This document shows, one piece after another, positions 22,812-31,140 of a DNA stretch of 32,756 bases. Within the stretch, counting starts at the first letter, position 1. Every line of letters begins with the position of its first letter. The position numbers and the translations under genes were made by a program. The DNA comes from Kribbella turkmenica (GTDB lineage: Bacteria > Actinomycetota > Actinomycetes > Propionibacteriales > Kribbellaceae): positions 1 to 32,756 of the forward strand of contig NZ_SMKR01000076.1 in assembly GCF_004348725.1 (NCBI RefSeq), written 5' to 3'. The notes below the pieces were generated by a model. That model did not search any database. It saw nothing but the letters and a program-made list of their open reading frames with translations, and was not told the DNA's origin.

Positions 22812-24302
22812 GGTCAGCGGCAGGTGCACGGTGAAGGTCGCGCCGTGGGGTTCGGCGTCGGTGACGTCGACGCGACCGCGGTGGGCTGCCACCAATGCGG
22901 CCACGATCGACAGCCCGAGGCCAGAGCCGCCGGTGGCCCGGGTGCGGGCCGAGTCGGCGCGGTAGAAGCGCTCGAAGACACGCGTTTTCTGCTCGTCGCT
23001 CAGCCCGGGCCCGGTGTCGCTGACCTCGAGAATCGCCTCGCCGCCGCGGGTGCCGACCGACACCGTGATCGGTGCTTCGAGGGGCGTGTGGTGGAGGGCG
23101 TTGCTGACCAGGTTGCCCAGGACCTGACGCAGCCGTGCCTCGTCGCCCGCGACCACCGGTGCTCGGGAGTCCGGCAGGATCTTCAGCGAGACGTCCCGCC
23201 CCGGCTGCACCGCCTGGGCCGTGTGCAGCGCGTCGGCCGCGACCGGTAGCAGATCGACCTGTTCCAGCTTCAGCGGGCGCTGCTGGTCCAGCCGGGCGAG
23301 CAGGAGCAGGTCGTCGACGAGCAGGCCCATGCGCTTGGCCTCGTCCTCGATCCGCCGCATCGTGTCCGGGTCGGTCACGCCGCCACGCTGCCGCGCGAGC
23401 TCCGCGAACCCGCGGATCGACGTCAGTGGCGTGCGCAGCTCGTGGGAGGCGTCCGCGACGAACCGTCGCATCCGGTCCTCCGACTGCCGCGCCGCGTCCT
23501 CCGACCGGCGAGCGGCATCCTCGGACCGGCGGGCGGCGTACTCCGACGCGGTCCGCTGGGCGAACGCGGTCTCGATCTGGCCGAGCATCTGGTTGAGCGC
23601 GACCGACAACCGGCCGACCTCGGTCCGCGGATCACGGTCCGGCACTCGCCGGCTCAGGTCGCCGCCCGCGATCGCGACAGCCGTGTGCTCGACGTCCTCC
23701 AGTCCGCGCAGACTGCGCCGTACGACGAACGTGCCGACGCCGGCCAGCAGCACGAGCAGGATGATCCCGGCCGCGACCTGGATGCCCACCAGGCGCTGGA
23801 TCGTCCGGTCCGTGTCCTTCAAGCTCTGGGCGACAATCACCGAACCCTGGCCGTTGTCGAGCGGAACCGCGAGCACGCGCCAGGTGGCGCCACCGGACAC
23901 GGCGTCCACCTCGAAGGACCTGCCCTCGAGCGCCCGGACCTGGTTGAGGGTGAGGGTCGGCAGCTTCGGCCGCGGCTCGGTCTCGGTCAGCGGCGCGTCG
24001 ACCGGACCGTTGCGGCTGTTGCCCTCGGAGTCGTTGACCTGGATGACGAACTGACTCGGCAGGAGGCGCCGAGCTCCGCTGACCCGCGGTGGCAGCGGAC
24101 GCCGGTCGACCGGGGTCCGGTCGATCGTCGCCGCGGTCTGTCGCAGTTGGTCGTCCACGCGGGCGAGCAGATCGCCACGCGTGATCGTCGTCGCCAGCAC
24201 ACCGGAGGCGATCAGCGCCAGCGCCACCAGCGTCAGCAGTACGACGACGATGGTGACGCGGAGCGGATACCGGTCGGTGAAACGCCGGTGGCTGAACTGC
24301 AT
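22782..24302 (-). CDS. Two-component sensor histidine kinase
   Basis: A 506-residue membrane kinase. Helices at about 16-40 and 173-194 flank an extracytoplasmic sensor domain of about 130 residues; HAMP follows (195-248). Next is a linker with three AARRSED-like heptads (256-276), then HisKA with RFVADASHELRTPLTSIRGF (His287), N-box NLVSNALHH (397-405), DTGPG (429-433) and GGSGLGL (458-464). All catalytic boxes are intact. The last nine residues after HLPLT (DAADRGHVP) are encoded by the antisense of the MFS remnant, so the original C-terminal end seems to have been replaced by a deletion junction. The ATG at 24302 overlaps the response regulator stop by one base (TGATG). Signal unknown. Confidence 0.92.
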   Translation of the reverse strand: MQFSHRRFTDRYPLRVTIVVVLLTLVALALIASGVLATTITRGDLLARVDDQLRQTAATIDRTPVDRRPLPPRVSGARRLLPSQFVIQVNDSEGNSRNGPVDAPLTETEPRPKLPTLTLNQVRALEGRSFEVDAVSGGATWRVLAVPLDNGQGSVIVAQSLKDTDRTIQRLVGIQVAAGIILLVLLAGVGTFVVRRSLRGLEDVEHTAVAIAGGDLSRRVPDRDPRTEVGRLSVALNQMLGQIETAFAQRTASEYAARRSEDAARRSEDAARQSEDRMRRFVADASHELRTPLTSIRGFAELARQRGGVTDPDTMRRIEDEAKRMGLLVDDLLLLARLDQQRPLKLEQVDLLPVAADALHTAQAVQPGRDVSLKILPDSRAPVVAGDEARLRQVLGNLVSNALHHTPLEAPITVSVGTRGGEAILEVSDTGPGLSDEQKTRVFERFYRADSARTRATGGSGLGLSIVAALVAAHRGRVDVTDAEPHGATFTVHLPLTDAADRGHVP

Positions 24303-25003
24303 CAGCTGGGTCCTCGCGGGGTCCGCAGCACGTAACCGACACCGCGGACGGTGTGCAGGAGCTTCTGGTCGCCGGTGTCGACCTTGCGCCGCAGGTACGA
24401 CATGTACGACTCGACCACACCGGCGTCCCCGGCGAAGTCGTAGTTCCAGACCGCGGACAGGATCTGGCCCTTCGACATCACCCGCTCGGCGTTCTCGAGC
24501 AGGCAGCGCAGCAGCTTGAACTCGGTGAGCGACAACTGGACCGCCTGGCCTGCCTTGAAGACCTCGTAGCTGTCCTCGTTCAGCTCCAGATCCGCATAGC
24601 GCAGGACGGCGGCCTCGGTCGCGATCTGCTCGCGGTGGCCGGAGCGGCGCAGCAGTGCACGCACCCGGGCGACCAGTTCGTCCAGGCTGAACGGCTTGGT
24701 CACGTAGTCGTCGCCGCCGGTCTGCAGGCCGAGCACCTTGTCCTCGACCGCGTCGCGCGCGGTGAGGAACAGCACCGGCACGTGCCGGTCCTCACCGCGC
24801 AGCCGGCGGACCACCTCGAAACCGTCCAGGCCGGGCATCATCACGTCCAGCACGACCAGGTCGGGCTCGACCTCTCGCGCCTTGCGCAACGCCTCGGCGC
24901 CGTGGGTCGCGGTGCTCACGTCGTACCCGGCGAAACGCAGACTCGCGGACAGCAGTTCGACGATGTTCGGCTCGTCGTCGACCACCAGGAGATGCGGGCT
25001 CAT
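24302..25003 (-). CDS. OmpR-family response regulator
   Basis: A 233-residue DNA-binding response regulator. The receiver domain has the acidic pair Asp9-Asp10, phosphoacceptor Asp53 (VVLDVMMPG), Thr81 and Lys103 (TKPF). The C-terminal winged helix spans about 130-230 (LSLTEFKLLRCLLENAERVMSKGQIL to SYLRRKVD and TVRGVGYVLR). It resembles the PrrA/TcrX/MtrA-like actinobacterial group. The ATG 25003 is chosen because the family begins just before LLVVDDEP; a longer reading to 25042 adds an unrelated basic tail. It is coupled with the kinase gene and lies downstream of a secreted protein that could be its target or partner. Confidence 0.93.
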   Translation of the reverse strand: MSPHLLVVDDEPNIVELLSASLRFAGYDVSTATHGAEALRKAREVEPDLVVLDVMMPGLDGFEVVRRLRGEDRHVPVLFLTARDAVEDKVLGLQTGGDDYVTKPFSLDELVARVRALLRRSGHREQIATEAAVLRYADLELNEDSYEVFKAGQAVQLSLTEFKLLRCLLENAERVMSKGQILSAVWNYDFAGDAGVVESYMSYLRRKVDTGDQKLLHTVRGVGYVLRTPRGPS

Positions 25004-25012
25004 CCACGTCCC

Positions 25013-25077
25013 CGCTTCGCTCCGGGCGCGGATGCGGCACAAGAGGCGCTGTGCTCGATGATGAACTCGCTTCGCTC
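25013..25077. repeat. Direct repeat CGCTTCGCTC in the response-regulator leader
   Basis: CGCTTCGCTC occurs at 25013-25022 and 25068-25077 (GAGCGAAGCG on the coding strand of the regulator), 55 bases apart, within the 142-base gap between the DUF5666-like gene and the response regulator. I recall similar GAGCGAAGCG elements recurring between genes of actinobacteria, so it may be a dispersed repeat or a regulatory site. Confidence 0.5.
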
Positions 25078-25145
25078 GCTCATGCCCTCAGTGTGCCGGG
25101 CTCACCCGTGGGAAACCTGCAAGGTTCCTGGCAATCGGCTGTGAG

Positions 25146-25694
25146 TCAGCGGGGCCCGCGGCCGAACCCCCACTTCTCCCGGGCCGCGTCGCGGACCGTG
25201 CCGTCGTTGACCGAGGTGGCGGTGGCCTTGCCGTCGGCCACCACCGCGGTCACCATGACGGTGTTCCCGGTCTTCACGTCGTCGATGCCGTCCCGGGCGG
25301 CGTTCACCAAGGTGTCCTCGGTGAGCGTGTAGGTCCGGCTGTAGCCGTCTTCGCTCTTCACCGTGATCGAATCCTTGCTGACCGCGGTGACCTCGCCGCG
25401 CTGGGTGGCGACGGTCTGGTACGTGCCGTCGTCCTTCTTCACCACGAACTCGCCGTGCAGCGCGCCGCCGAGGCCGAACATGCCCCGGTGCGCGCCGCCG
25501 CCCTTCCCGCGCTCGCCCGGGGTGTCCGGCGTGGTGGAGGGGGCCGACGGCGAGGCCGAGGGGGCCGGCGAGGGAGTCGGGTCCGCGGTGGACGACGCCC
25601 ACGCGACCCCGCCCGCGGCGGTGGTGGCCACCACCGCCGCGGCCGTGCCGGCCAGCCGCCAACGGTTCTCGATGAGCTTTTGGTACGACGCCAT
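25146..25694 (-). CDS. Secreted or membrane-anchored DUF5666-like protein
   Basis: A 182-residue protein. The N-terminus (RWRLAGTAAAVVATTAAGGVAWA, with basic residues before it) is a signal peptide or membrane anchor, followed by a Pro/Ser/Thr linker (about 37-60) and a Gly/His-rich patch. The folded part has short beta repeats of the DUF5666 type: RGEVTAVSKDSITVKSEDGYSRTYTLTEDT, then VKTGNTVMVTAVVADGKATATSV. The function is unknown; such domains often occur beside two-component systems. ATG 25694 has GGAAGG nine bases upstream; an upstream start 60 bases earlier has no such site. It lies upstream of the response regulator on the same strand, with a 142-base gap. Confidence 0.72.
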   Translation of the reverse strand: MASYQKLIENRWRLAGTAAAVVATTAAGGVAWASSTADPTPSPAPSASPSAPSTTPDTPGERGKGGGAHRGMFGLGGALHGEFVVKKDDGTYQTVATQRGEVTAVSKDSITVKSEDGYSRTYTLTEDTLVNAARDGIDDVKTGNTVMVTAVVADGKATATSVNDGTVRDAAREKWGFGRGPR

Positions 25695-25827
25695 GCTGAA
25701 GTGCCTTCCGTACTGCGTGCCAGGCCGAGCACCTGGTACTGGTCCGTCCCACACTGCCCGGGCAACCTTGGACCAGGCTCCGGTGCGGCTGAGAAAACCC
25801 TGGCAATCGATGCGGTACGGACAGTGG

Positions 25828-26313
25828 TCAGACCAGGAAGAGGACCGCGACCAGCCAGACCGCCGCAGCCAGCGACGCGCCGACGAACTCGATCAGGATC
25901 GACAGACCGGTCGCCCGCAGCGCGTGCTTGGTCGAGGTCCACGCATGCCCGTGGGTGCCGAGCCGCTGCCGTTCGGACAGGTAGACGCCGAGCGGGAAGC
26001 CGGCGAACATGCCGACGACCGGGATGACGAAGAACCCGACGATGCCGAGCACGACGCCGACGACCATCGACCGCCTGGGCACTCCGGACTCCCGGAGCCG
26101 GCGCTCCGGTACGACGTACTTGACCACCTGGCTGGCACCGATCAGGACGACCGCGGCGGCCAGCACGGTCCACCCGGTGGCACTCTGCACCTCGAGCGCC
26201 CAGACCAGGATCGCGGCCAGGCTCAGCAGCGCACCGGGCAGCACCGGGATGACGATGCCCAGAATGCCGACGAAGATCGCCACCCCGACCAGGAACGTCG
26301 CAACACTGTTCAC
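25828..26313 (-). CDS. DUF456 family membrane protein
   Basis: A 161-residue integral membrane protein of the DUF456 family, with about five hydrophobic helices and the Gly/Pro-rich family signature GILGIVIPVLPGALL near the N-terminus and VGFFVIPVVGMFAGFPLGVYLSE in the middle. The latter glycine-zipper-like segment is duplicated in the family. The function is unknown. Two GTG starts are possible, 26331 and 26313; I use 26313 because it places the first helix at the usual distance from the start. Divergent from the debranching-type glucosidase with a very short gap. Confidence 0.78.
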   Translation of the reverse strand: MNSVATFLVGVAIFVGILGIVIPVLPGALLSLAAILVWALEVQSATGWTVLAAAVVLIGASQVVKYVVPERRLRESGVPRRSMVVGVVLGIVGFFVIPVVGMFAGFPLGVYLSERQRLGTHGHAWTSTKHALRATGLSILIEFVGASLAAAVWLVAVLFLV

Positions 26314-26342
26314 ACGGCCACTCTGCCGCACATTCGGCCCCT

Positions 26343-26348
26343 TAGGGT
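26343..26348 (+). promoter_or_regulatory. -10 element for leaderless glucosidase gene
   Basis: TAGGGT, six bases (GGACAC), then ATG 26355. No ribosome binding site is present. The whole gap to the divergent DUF456 start is under 45 bases. Confidence 0.5.
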
Positions 26349-26354
26349 GGACAC

Positions 26355-28346
26355 ATGCCTCAGCTGCACGAACTCGTCACCGCACTCGCCGCTCCCTGGG
26401 TGGTTCTGTCACCGCGTTCCGGTCAACTGACGGGCTCCGGCGCCGAGGGGGTTTACGCGCGGGACCGGCGGATCCTGTCCCGGCTCAGCGTCAGGATCAA
26501 CGGCGAGCCGCCGGTCCCCGTGCACGTGACCGAGCACGGCGCCGCCGCCCACGAGTACGTCGCCGTCGTACAAGGGCTCGGTGACACCAACCGGCACGAC
26601 CCGACCGTGCTGCTGTACCGCACCCGGGAGATCCGTCCCGACGGAATGACCGAGCGGATCCGGCTGGTGAACCGGTCGCGGGTGGCGGTCGCCTGCCGCC
26701 TGGAGGTTGCCCTCGGCACCGACCTTGCCGGGACCGCCGCGGTCCGCAGCGGGGCGGCCGCCGATCTGCCCGAGCTCAGCCCGGCGTACGACGGTGCGGC
26801 CCGGCTGCACTGGGACAACTCCGGGACCCGGGTGACCGCCCGACTCGACCCCGGGGTCACCTCGACCCCGCGGGTCGGTCCGGGGGAGGAGTTCGTCCTC
26901 ACCGTCGAGGTGACCGCCGAGTTCCCGAAGGGCACCACCGGCTTCCGCCTCGACCCGCCCGCCCAGCCGGCGAGCTACGACGTAGGGGTCGAGTGCGACG
27001 ACAAGCGGGTCGAACGCTGGGTCAACCGGTCGCTCGAGGACGCTCAGGCTCTGCAACTCGCGGCCGCCGACGACCGCTACCTCGGTGCCGGACCGCCCTG
27101 GTACCTCACGCTGTTCGGCCGGGACTCGCTGATCTCGGCCGGCATGCTCATCCCGGTCGATCCCGGGCTGGCCGCCGGAACCCTCCGGGCGCTCGCCGCC
27201 TGGCAGGGCACGGAGGTCGACCCGGAGGCGGCCGAACAGCCCGGCAAGATCCCGCACGAGCTCCGCGACGAGCTCGCCGACCACGGCGGGGGCCTCGTCC
27301 TGCCGGCCGCGTACTACGGCACCCACGACGCGACCCAGCTCTGGATCATGACCCTGCACAAGGCGTGGCGCTGGGGCATGCCCGCCGACGAGGTCCGCGA
27401 CTTGTTGCCGAACCTGCGCCGAGCCCTCACCTGGATGAAGCAGTACGCCGACCCCGACGACGACGGTTTCCTCGAGTACATCGACGAATCGGGCCACGGC
27501 CTGGCGAACCAGGGCTGGAAGGACTCCTACGACGGCGTGCAATGGCCGGACGGCACGCTGGCCGCGGCACCGATCGCCTTGTGCGAGGTGCAGGGCTACG
27601 CGTACGCCGCCGCCGTCAAGGGAGCCGAGTTGCTGGAGGCGCACGGCGAGTCCGGCGACGAGTGGCGGGAGTGGGCAGCCGCCCTGCAGGAGCGGTTCCG
27701 CGAGTCGTTCTGGGTCGACGGCTACCCGGCGATCGCCCTGGACGGCGAGAAGAATCCGGTCGGCGGCCGGGCGTCGAACATGGGACACCTGCTCGGCACC
27801 GGACTGCTGGATGCCGAGGAGGAGCTGGCCGTCGCCGACGTACTGGCGGGCGACGACCTCGACAGTGGCTTCGGGCTGCGCACGTTGTCGACGGCAATGA
27901 CCCGGTTCAACCCGCTCGGCTACCACACCGGCAGCGTGTGGCCGCACGACACCGCGATGGCGATCCAGGGCCTGTACGCGACCGGGCAGTCCGCCCGTGC
28001 CTCGTCGTACGTCGCGGGTCTGGTCCGGGCCGCGGAAGCCTTCGACTACCGGCTCCCCGAGCTGTACGGCGGCCGCGGTCGGGTCGAGGAGTCGACGCCG
28101 ACGCCGTACCCGCTGTCGTGTCGTCCGCAGGCCTGGGCGGCGGCCTCGGCGATCGCGGTCGTGGTCGCGGCGCTGGGGATCGAGCCGGATGTGCCCGGTG
28201 GGACACTTGTGCTGAACCCGGCGGAGTCGATGCCGTGGGAGTCCCTGAGGGTCAGCGGGCTCCGGCTGGGCGATGGCCGGCTGTCGCTGCACTGGCAGTC
28301 CGGCGAATTGACAGTGCTGGAGGCGCCGGCGGCGCTCCTGCACTGA
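26355..28346 (+). CDS. Amylo-alpha-1,6-glucosidase / glycogen debranching-type protein
   Basis: A 663-residue cytoplasmic glycoside hydrolase-like protein. The N-terminal beta domain (about 1-210) is the glycogen-debranching N-terminal domain, starting with WVVLSPRSGQ and GVYARDRRILSRL. The C-terminal six-hairpin (alpha/alpha)6 domain has PWYLTLFGRDSLISAGML, GLANQGWKDSYDGVQWPDG and YHTGSVWPHDTAMAIQGL, where the Asp/Glu residues of GH15/GH63-like clefts sit. Many actinobacteria carry such a gene, often outside glycogen operons; the real substrate could be glycogen, trehalose-derived or another alpha-glucan. It appears to be a leaderless single gene and ends 8 bases from the convergent LysE stop. 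Confidence 0.88.
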   Translation: MPQLHELVTALAAPWVVLSPRSGQLTGSGAEGVYARDRRILSRLSVRINGEPPVPVHVTEHGAAAHEYVAVVQGLGDTNRHDPTVLLYRTREIRPDGMTERIRLVNRSRVAVACRLEVALGTDLAGTAAVRSGAAADLPELSPAYDGAARLHWDNSGTRVTARLDPGVTSTPRVGPGEEFVLTVEVTAEFPKGTTGFRLDPPAQPASYDVGVECDDKRVERWVNRSLEDAQALQLAAADDRYLGAGPPWYLTLFGRDSLISAGMLIPVDPGLAAGTLRALAAWQGTEVDPEAAEQPGKIPHELRDELADHGGGLVLPAAYYGTHDATQLWIMTLHKAWRWGMPADEVRDLLPNLRRALTWMKQYADPDDDGFLEYIDESGHGLANQGWKDSYDGVQWPDGTLAAAPIALCEVQGYAYAAAVKGAELLEAHGESGDEWREWAAALQERFRESFWVDGYPAIALDGEKNPVGGRASNMGHLLGTGLLDAEEELAVADVLAGDDLDSGFGLRTLSTAMTRFNPLGYHTGSVWPHDTAMAIQGLYATGQSARASSYVAGLVRAAEAFDYRLPELYGGRGRVEESTPTPYPLSCRPQAWAAASAIAVVVAALGIEPDVPGGTLVLNPAESMPWESLRVSGLRLGDGRLSLHWQSGELTVLEAPAALLH

Positions 28347-28354
28347 CTGTTCGG

Positions 28355-28978
28355 TCAGACCGTCAGGACCGCGGCCGTCGCGAGCGTCAGGTAGACCGCG
28401 GCGACGATGCGGTTGCGCGAAGGGCTCGTCGTCCGGACCGAGCGGACGCGGCGCCCGATCGCGTCCGCTCCGACGGCGTAGCAGAGGTCGAGGGTGAGGC
28501 CGATGATCAGGGCGCCGATGCCGAGGAGCAGCATCTCGGTGCGCAGCTGGTCCGGCCCGGCGTCGCGGGTGGTGAACTGCGGGAGGAAGGCCAGGAAGAA
28601 CAGTGCCGCCTTGGGGTTGAGCAGGTTCACCACCACGCCGTCGCGGAACACGCGGCCGAGGGGCGCGGGCGGGACTGCGCCGGCGGGCTCGGTGGTGGGT
28701 GCCTTGAGCATCTTCACGCCGAGGGAGGCCAGGTACAGCGCACCGGCCAGGGTGATCGCGGTGAACAGCGCCGGCGATGCCTTGACCACCGTGGCGAGGC
28801 CCATCGCGGCGACGACGATGTAGACGAGTGTGCCGGTCTCGATCGCCAACGCGGACACCACTCCCGCCCGCCGTCCCTGGGCGAGGCTGCGGAGCGAGAT
28901 GTAGAGGTTGTTCGGCCCCGGCATTCCCACCAGCAGCACCGTCGTACTGGCGAATCCCAGCAGCTGCGCGATCCCCAT
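28355..28978 (-). CDS. LysE family amino acid exporter
   Basis: A 207-residue membrane transporter of the LysE/RhtB family that exports amino acids or related metabolites. The family opening GFASTTVLLVGMPGPNNLYISLRSLAQGRRAG is present, and five to six helices follow, with the second conserved stretch VVNLLNPKAALFFLAFLPQF at about 120-139. ATG 28978 has GGGAGAGAG upstream; a longer reading lacks family residues. It is divergent from a MocR regulator, which is a common pairing, so the exporter is probably controlled by it. Confidence 0.88.
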   Translation of the reverse strand: MGIAQLLGFASTTVLLVGMPGPNNLYISLRSLAQGRRAGVVSALAIETGTLVYIVVAAMGLATVVKASPALFTAITLAGALYLASLGVKMLKAPTTEPAGAVPPAPLGRVFRDGVVVNLLNPKAALFFLAFLPQFTTRDAGPDQLRTEMLLLGIGALIIGLTLDLCYAVGADAIGRRVRSVRTTSPSRNRIVAAVYLTLATAAVLTV

Positions 28979-29064
28979 GATCTCTCTCCCTCTCGAACTG
29001 GACTGGCTTGTGGTACTAGCCTGGCCGCGCGCAAAGCAGTCCACCCGAGCCAATAGGGGGAGAA

Positions 29065-30540
29065 GTGGATCGTTCTGGGGATGCCGCCGTCCTGGCGGAC
29101 CTGATCGGCGGCCGGCTGGCCGGCCGCGGTGGCGGCCTGTACCGCAGGCTGGCCGACGCGATCGCCGCGCTGATCGGCTCGGCCGAGCTCCCGGTCGGCG
29201 CCCGGCTGCCCGCCGAACGCCGCCTCGCCGAGGCCCTCGCGGTCAGCCGCTCCACCGTCGTCGCGGCGTACGACGAGCTCCGGGACCGCGGCCTGGTGGA
29301 GAGCCGCCGGGGGAGCGGTACGACGATCGCCCGGGCGGCGAGCCGCGGACGTTCACGCGCGGACAAGCGGATGCCGGCCGGGTACGGCGAATCCCTGTTC
29401 CACCGGATCGCGGTCGGGCCGGGCGAGGTCATCTCGCTCACGTACGCCGTGGACCCGGGCATGCCGGAATTGACCAGCGAACTGGTCGGCCTGGCGACGA
29501 CCGACCTGCCCACGCTGCTCGACGACGTCGGGTATCACCCGCGCGGGCTACGGGTACTGCGGGAGCGGATCGCCGAGCACTTCGAGGAGTCCGGGCTGCC
29601 GACGTCACCCGACGAGATCGTCGTGACCACGGGTGCGCACCAGGCGATCGCCCTGGTGACCCAGATGTACCTGCGGACCGGTGCGGCCGTGGTGATCGAG
29701 CAGCCGAGCTGGCCGGGCTGCTTCGACCTGTTCGGAGCGGCCGGCGGGAGGGTGGTCGGCGTACCGCTGGACGACGCGGGCATCCGGCCCGACCTGCTGA
29801 CGGCCGCGTTCACCGAGCATCAGCCGGCGATGCTGTTCGTGATGCCGACGTTCCAGAACCCGACCGGGCGGCTGATGTCGGCGAACCGGCGGCGCCAGGT
29901 CGCCGAGCTGGCGGCCAAGCACGGGGTCGTGGTGGTCGAGGACAACGCGTACTCCGCCTGGGACCCGGCCGGGCCGGCGATCCCACCGCCGCTGGCGGCG
30001 TACGCGCCGGACGGGACCGAGGTGCTGACGATCGGATCGGTATCCAAGGCGGTGTGGGGTGGGCTCCGGATCGGGTGGATCCGGGCGACGCGACCGCTGG
30101 CCGAACGGATCGCGCGGCACAAGGCGCTGGCCGATCTCGGGAGCCCGGTGATCGACCAGGCGCTGACAGCGCGGCTGCTGCCGCGGTTGCCGGAGCTGAC
30201 GGCCGCGCGGGGACGGGTGGCGACGGCGCGGCGAAAGCTGATGGGGCAGTTGCTGGCCGAACGACTGCCCGCGTGGGAGTGGTCGGAGCCGGAGGGCGGA
30301 TCGGCGTTGTGGATCCGGCTGCCGGACACGGACGCGCGGGTGTTCGCGCAGGTCGCCCTGCGGCACCGGGTCGAGGTGGTCGCAGGACGGGCGATGGATC
30401 CGACCGGGACGCACGACGACCATCTGCGGGTGCCGTTCGCGTATCCCGAGCCGATCCTCGACGATGCGGTGGACCGGTTGGCCAGGGCCTGGCAGGAACT
30501 CCGCCGGCACGGTCCGCCGCCCGACGTACCGATGGTCTGA
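29065..30540 (+). CDS. MocR-type GntR/aminotransferase regulator
   Basis: A 491-residue fusion of a GntR winged helix (residues 25-90; RLPAERRLAEALAVSRSTVVAAYDELRDRGLV) to a fold-type I PLP-dependent aminotransferase domain. PLP contacts are in place: Asn265 (PTFQNPTGR), Asp293 (VEDNAYSAW), Lys328 (GSVSKAVWGGLRIGW) and Arg335. MocR proteins act as regulators that sense PLP or amino-acid-derived ligands. GTG 29065 has GGGGGAGAA upstream. The 86-base gap to lysE holds a tandem ACTGG-ACTGG (28997-29006) that could be part of its binding site. Two hairpins end the gene downstream. Confidence 0.92.
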   Translation: MDRSGDAAVLADLIGGRLAGRGGGLYRRLADAIAALIGSAELPVGARLPAERRLAEALAVSRSTVVAAYDELRDRGLVESRRGSGTTIARAASRGRSRADKRMPAGYGESLFHRIAVGPGEVISLTYAVDPGMPELTSELVGLATTDLPTLLDDVGYHPRGLRVLRERIAEHFEESGLPTSPDEIVVTTGAHQAIALVTQMYLRTGAAVVIEQPSWPGCFDLFGAAGGRVVGVPLDDAGIRPDLLTAAFTEHQPAMLFVMPTFQNPTGRLMSANRRRQVAELAAKHGVVVVEDNAYSAWDPAGPAIPPPLAAYAPDGTEVLTIGSVSKAVWGGLRIGWIRATRPLAERIARHKALADLGSPVIDQALTARLLPRLPELTAARGRVATARRKLMGQLLAERLPAWEWSEPEGGSALWIRLPDTDARVFAQVALRHRVEVVAGRAMDPTGTHDDHLRVPFAYPEPILDDAVDRLARAWQELRRHGPPPDVPMV

Positions 30541-30564
30541 GCCGTCGACGGTCGGAGCGTGAAG

Positions 30565-30595
30565 GATGGCGGCCACCGTGGGGGTGACCGCCATC
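30565..30595 (+). terminator. First hairpin after the MocR gene
   Basis: GATGGCGG (30565-30572) pairs with CCGCCATC (30588-30595), extended by CACC/GGTG after one mismatch, around a 4-base loop. No T-tract follows. Confidence 0.6.
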
Positions 30596-30612
30596 AAGCC
30601 TCTATGACTTTG

Positions 30613-30634
30613 GCGCCGTCGTCGGCGCGTTTTT
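30613..30634 (+). terminator. Canonical intrinsic terminator
   Basis: GCGCCG (30613-30618), loop TCGT, CGGCGC (30623-30628), then G and TTTTT (30630-30634). A perfect stem followed by a T-run is rare in this GC-rich window and gives a clear end of transcription for the MocR gene. Confidence 0.85.
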
Positions 30635-30645
30635 GAAGCTCGGGC

Positions 30646-30876
30646 TTACCGCTCGTCCTCCGCTGCGACGGTCGGGGAGGCGTCGAGCCGGCCCGTCTCG
30701 TCGTGGATGGTGATCGCGATGTTGCGCAGCTTCTCCGCGTGCTCCCGGCTGTGGTGGGCGCAGAAGAGCAGCTCCCCACCGGAGGTCAGGGTGACACGGA
30801 CATAGGCCTGCGCGCCGCAGCGGTCACAACGGTCCGCAGCCGACAGGGTCGAACTCGGGGCGAGTGCTGTAGTCAC
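30646..30876 (-). CDS. DUF7455 zinc-finger-like small protein
   Basis: A 76-residue protein with the family pattern LSAADRCDRCGAQAYVRVTL and LLFCAHHSREHAEKLR. Two CxxC/CxxH groups (Cys near residues 16 and 19, Cys and His near 39-43) look like a treble-clef or zinc-ribbon site. Function unknown; it is widespread in actinobacteria near the sigA-parE region. I chose GTG 30876 because GATGAGG lies six to seven bases upstream and related proteins begin with the MTTxL sequence at that point; ATG 30888 is the alternative but has little ribosome binding sequence. Confidence 0.82.
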   Translation of the reverse strand: MTTALAPSSTLSAADRCDRCGAQAYVRVTLTSGGELLFCAHHSREHAEKLRNIAITIHDETGRLDASPTVAAEDER

Positions 30877-31103
30877 TTGAGGCCTCATCTCATCTAGTTC
30901 CGTACTCACCAGATACCAACATCCTGACATGCGGATCGCTTCCCGGTAGGGGCAGCGTGTCCGTATGTGAGACGAACCACCTGTTCCCGTATGACGCATC
31001 TTGACGAGGAATCGTTTCGGATGGGGGGCAATTGTTGTGTCCAGCGAGTGTCGGGCGTGTCTTCTCTCACTGTGCGCCATGATCTCGTCACAGCGCGCTC
31101 ACG

Positions 31104-31140
31104 TCCGGAGTGTCGTACACCACTCCGGATCGAGTCCGGA
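31104..31140. promoter_or_regulatory. TCCGGA repeat cluster between DUF7455 and parE
   Basis: TCCGGAGTG (31104-31112) and CACTCCGGA (31121-31129) form a perfect 9-base-pair inverted repeat around 8 bases, and a third TCCGGA follows at 31135-31140, giving the direct repeat TCCGGATCGA twice (31124-31133, 31135-31144). It lies in the 495-base non-coding gap 30877-31371 between divergent genes. The gap otherwise shows no supportable gene. Confidence 0.4.
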
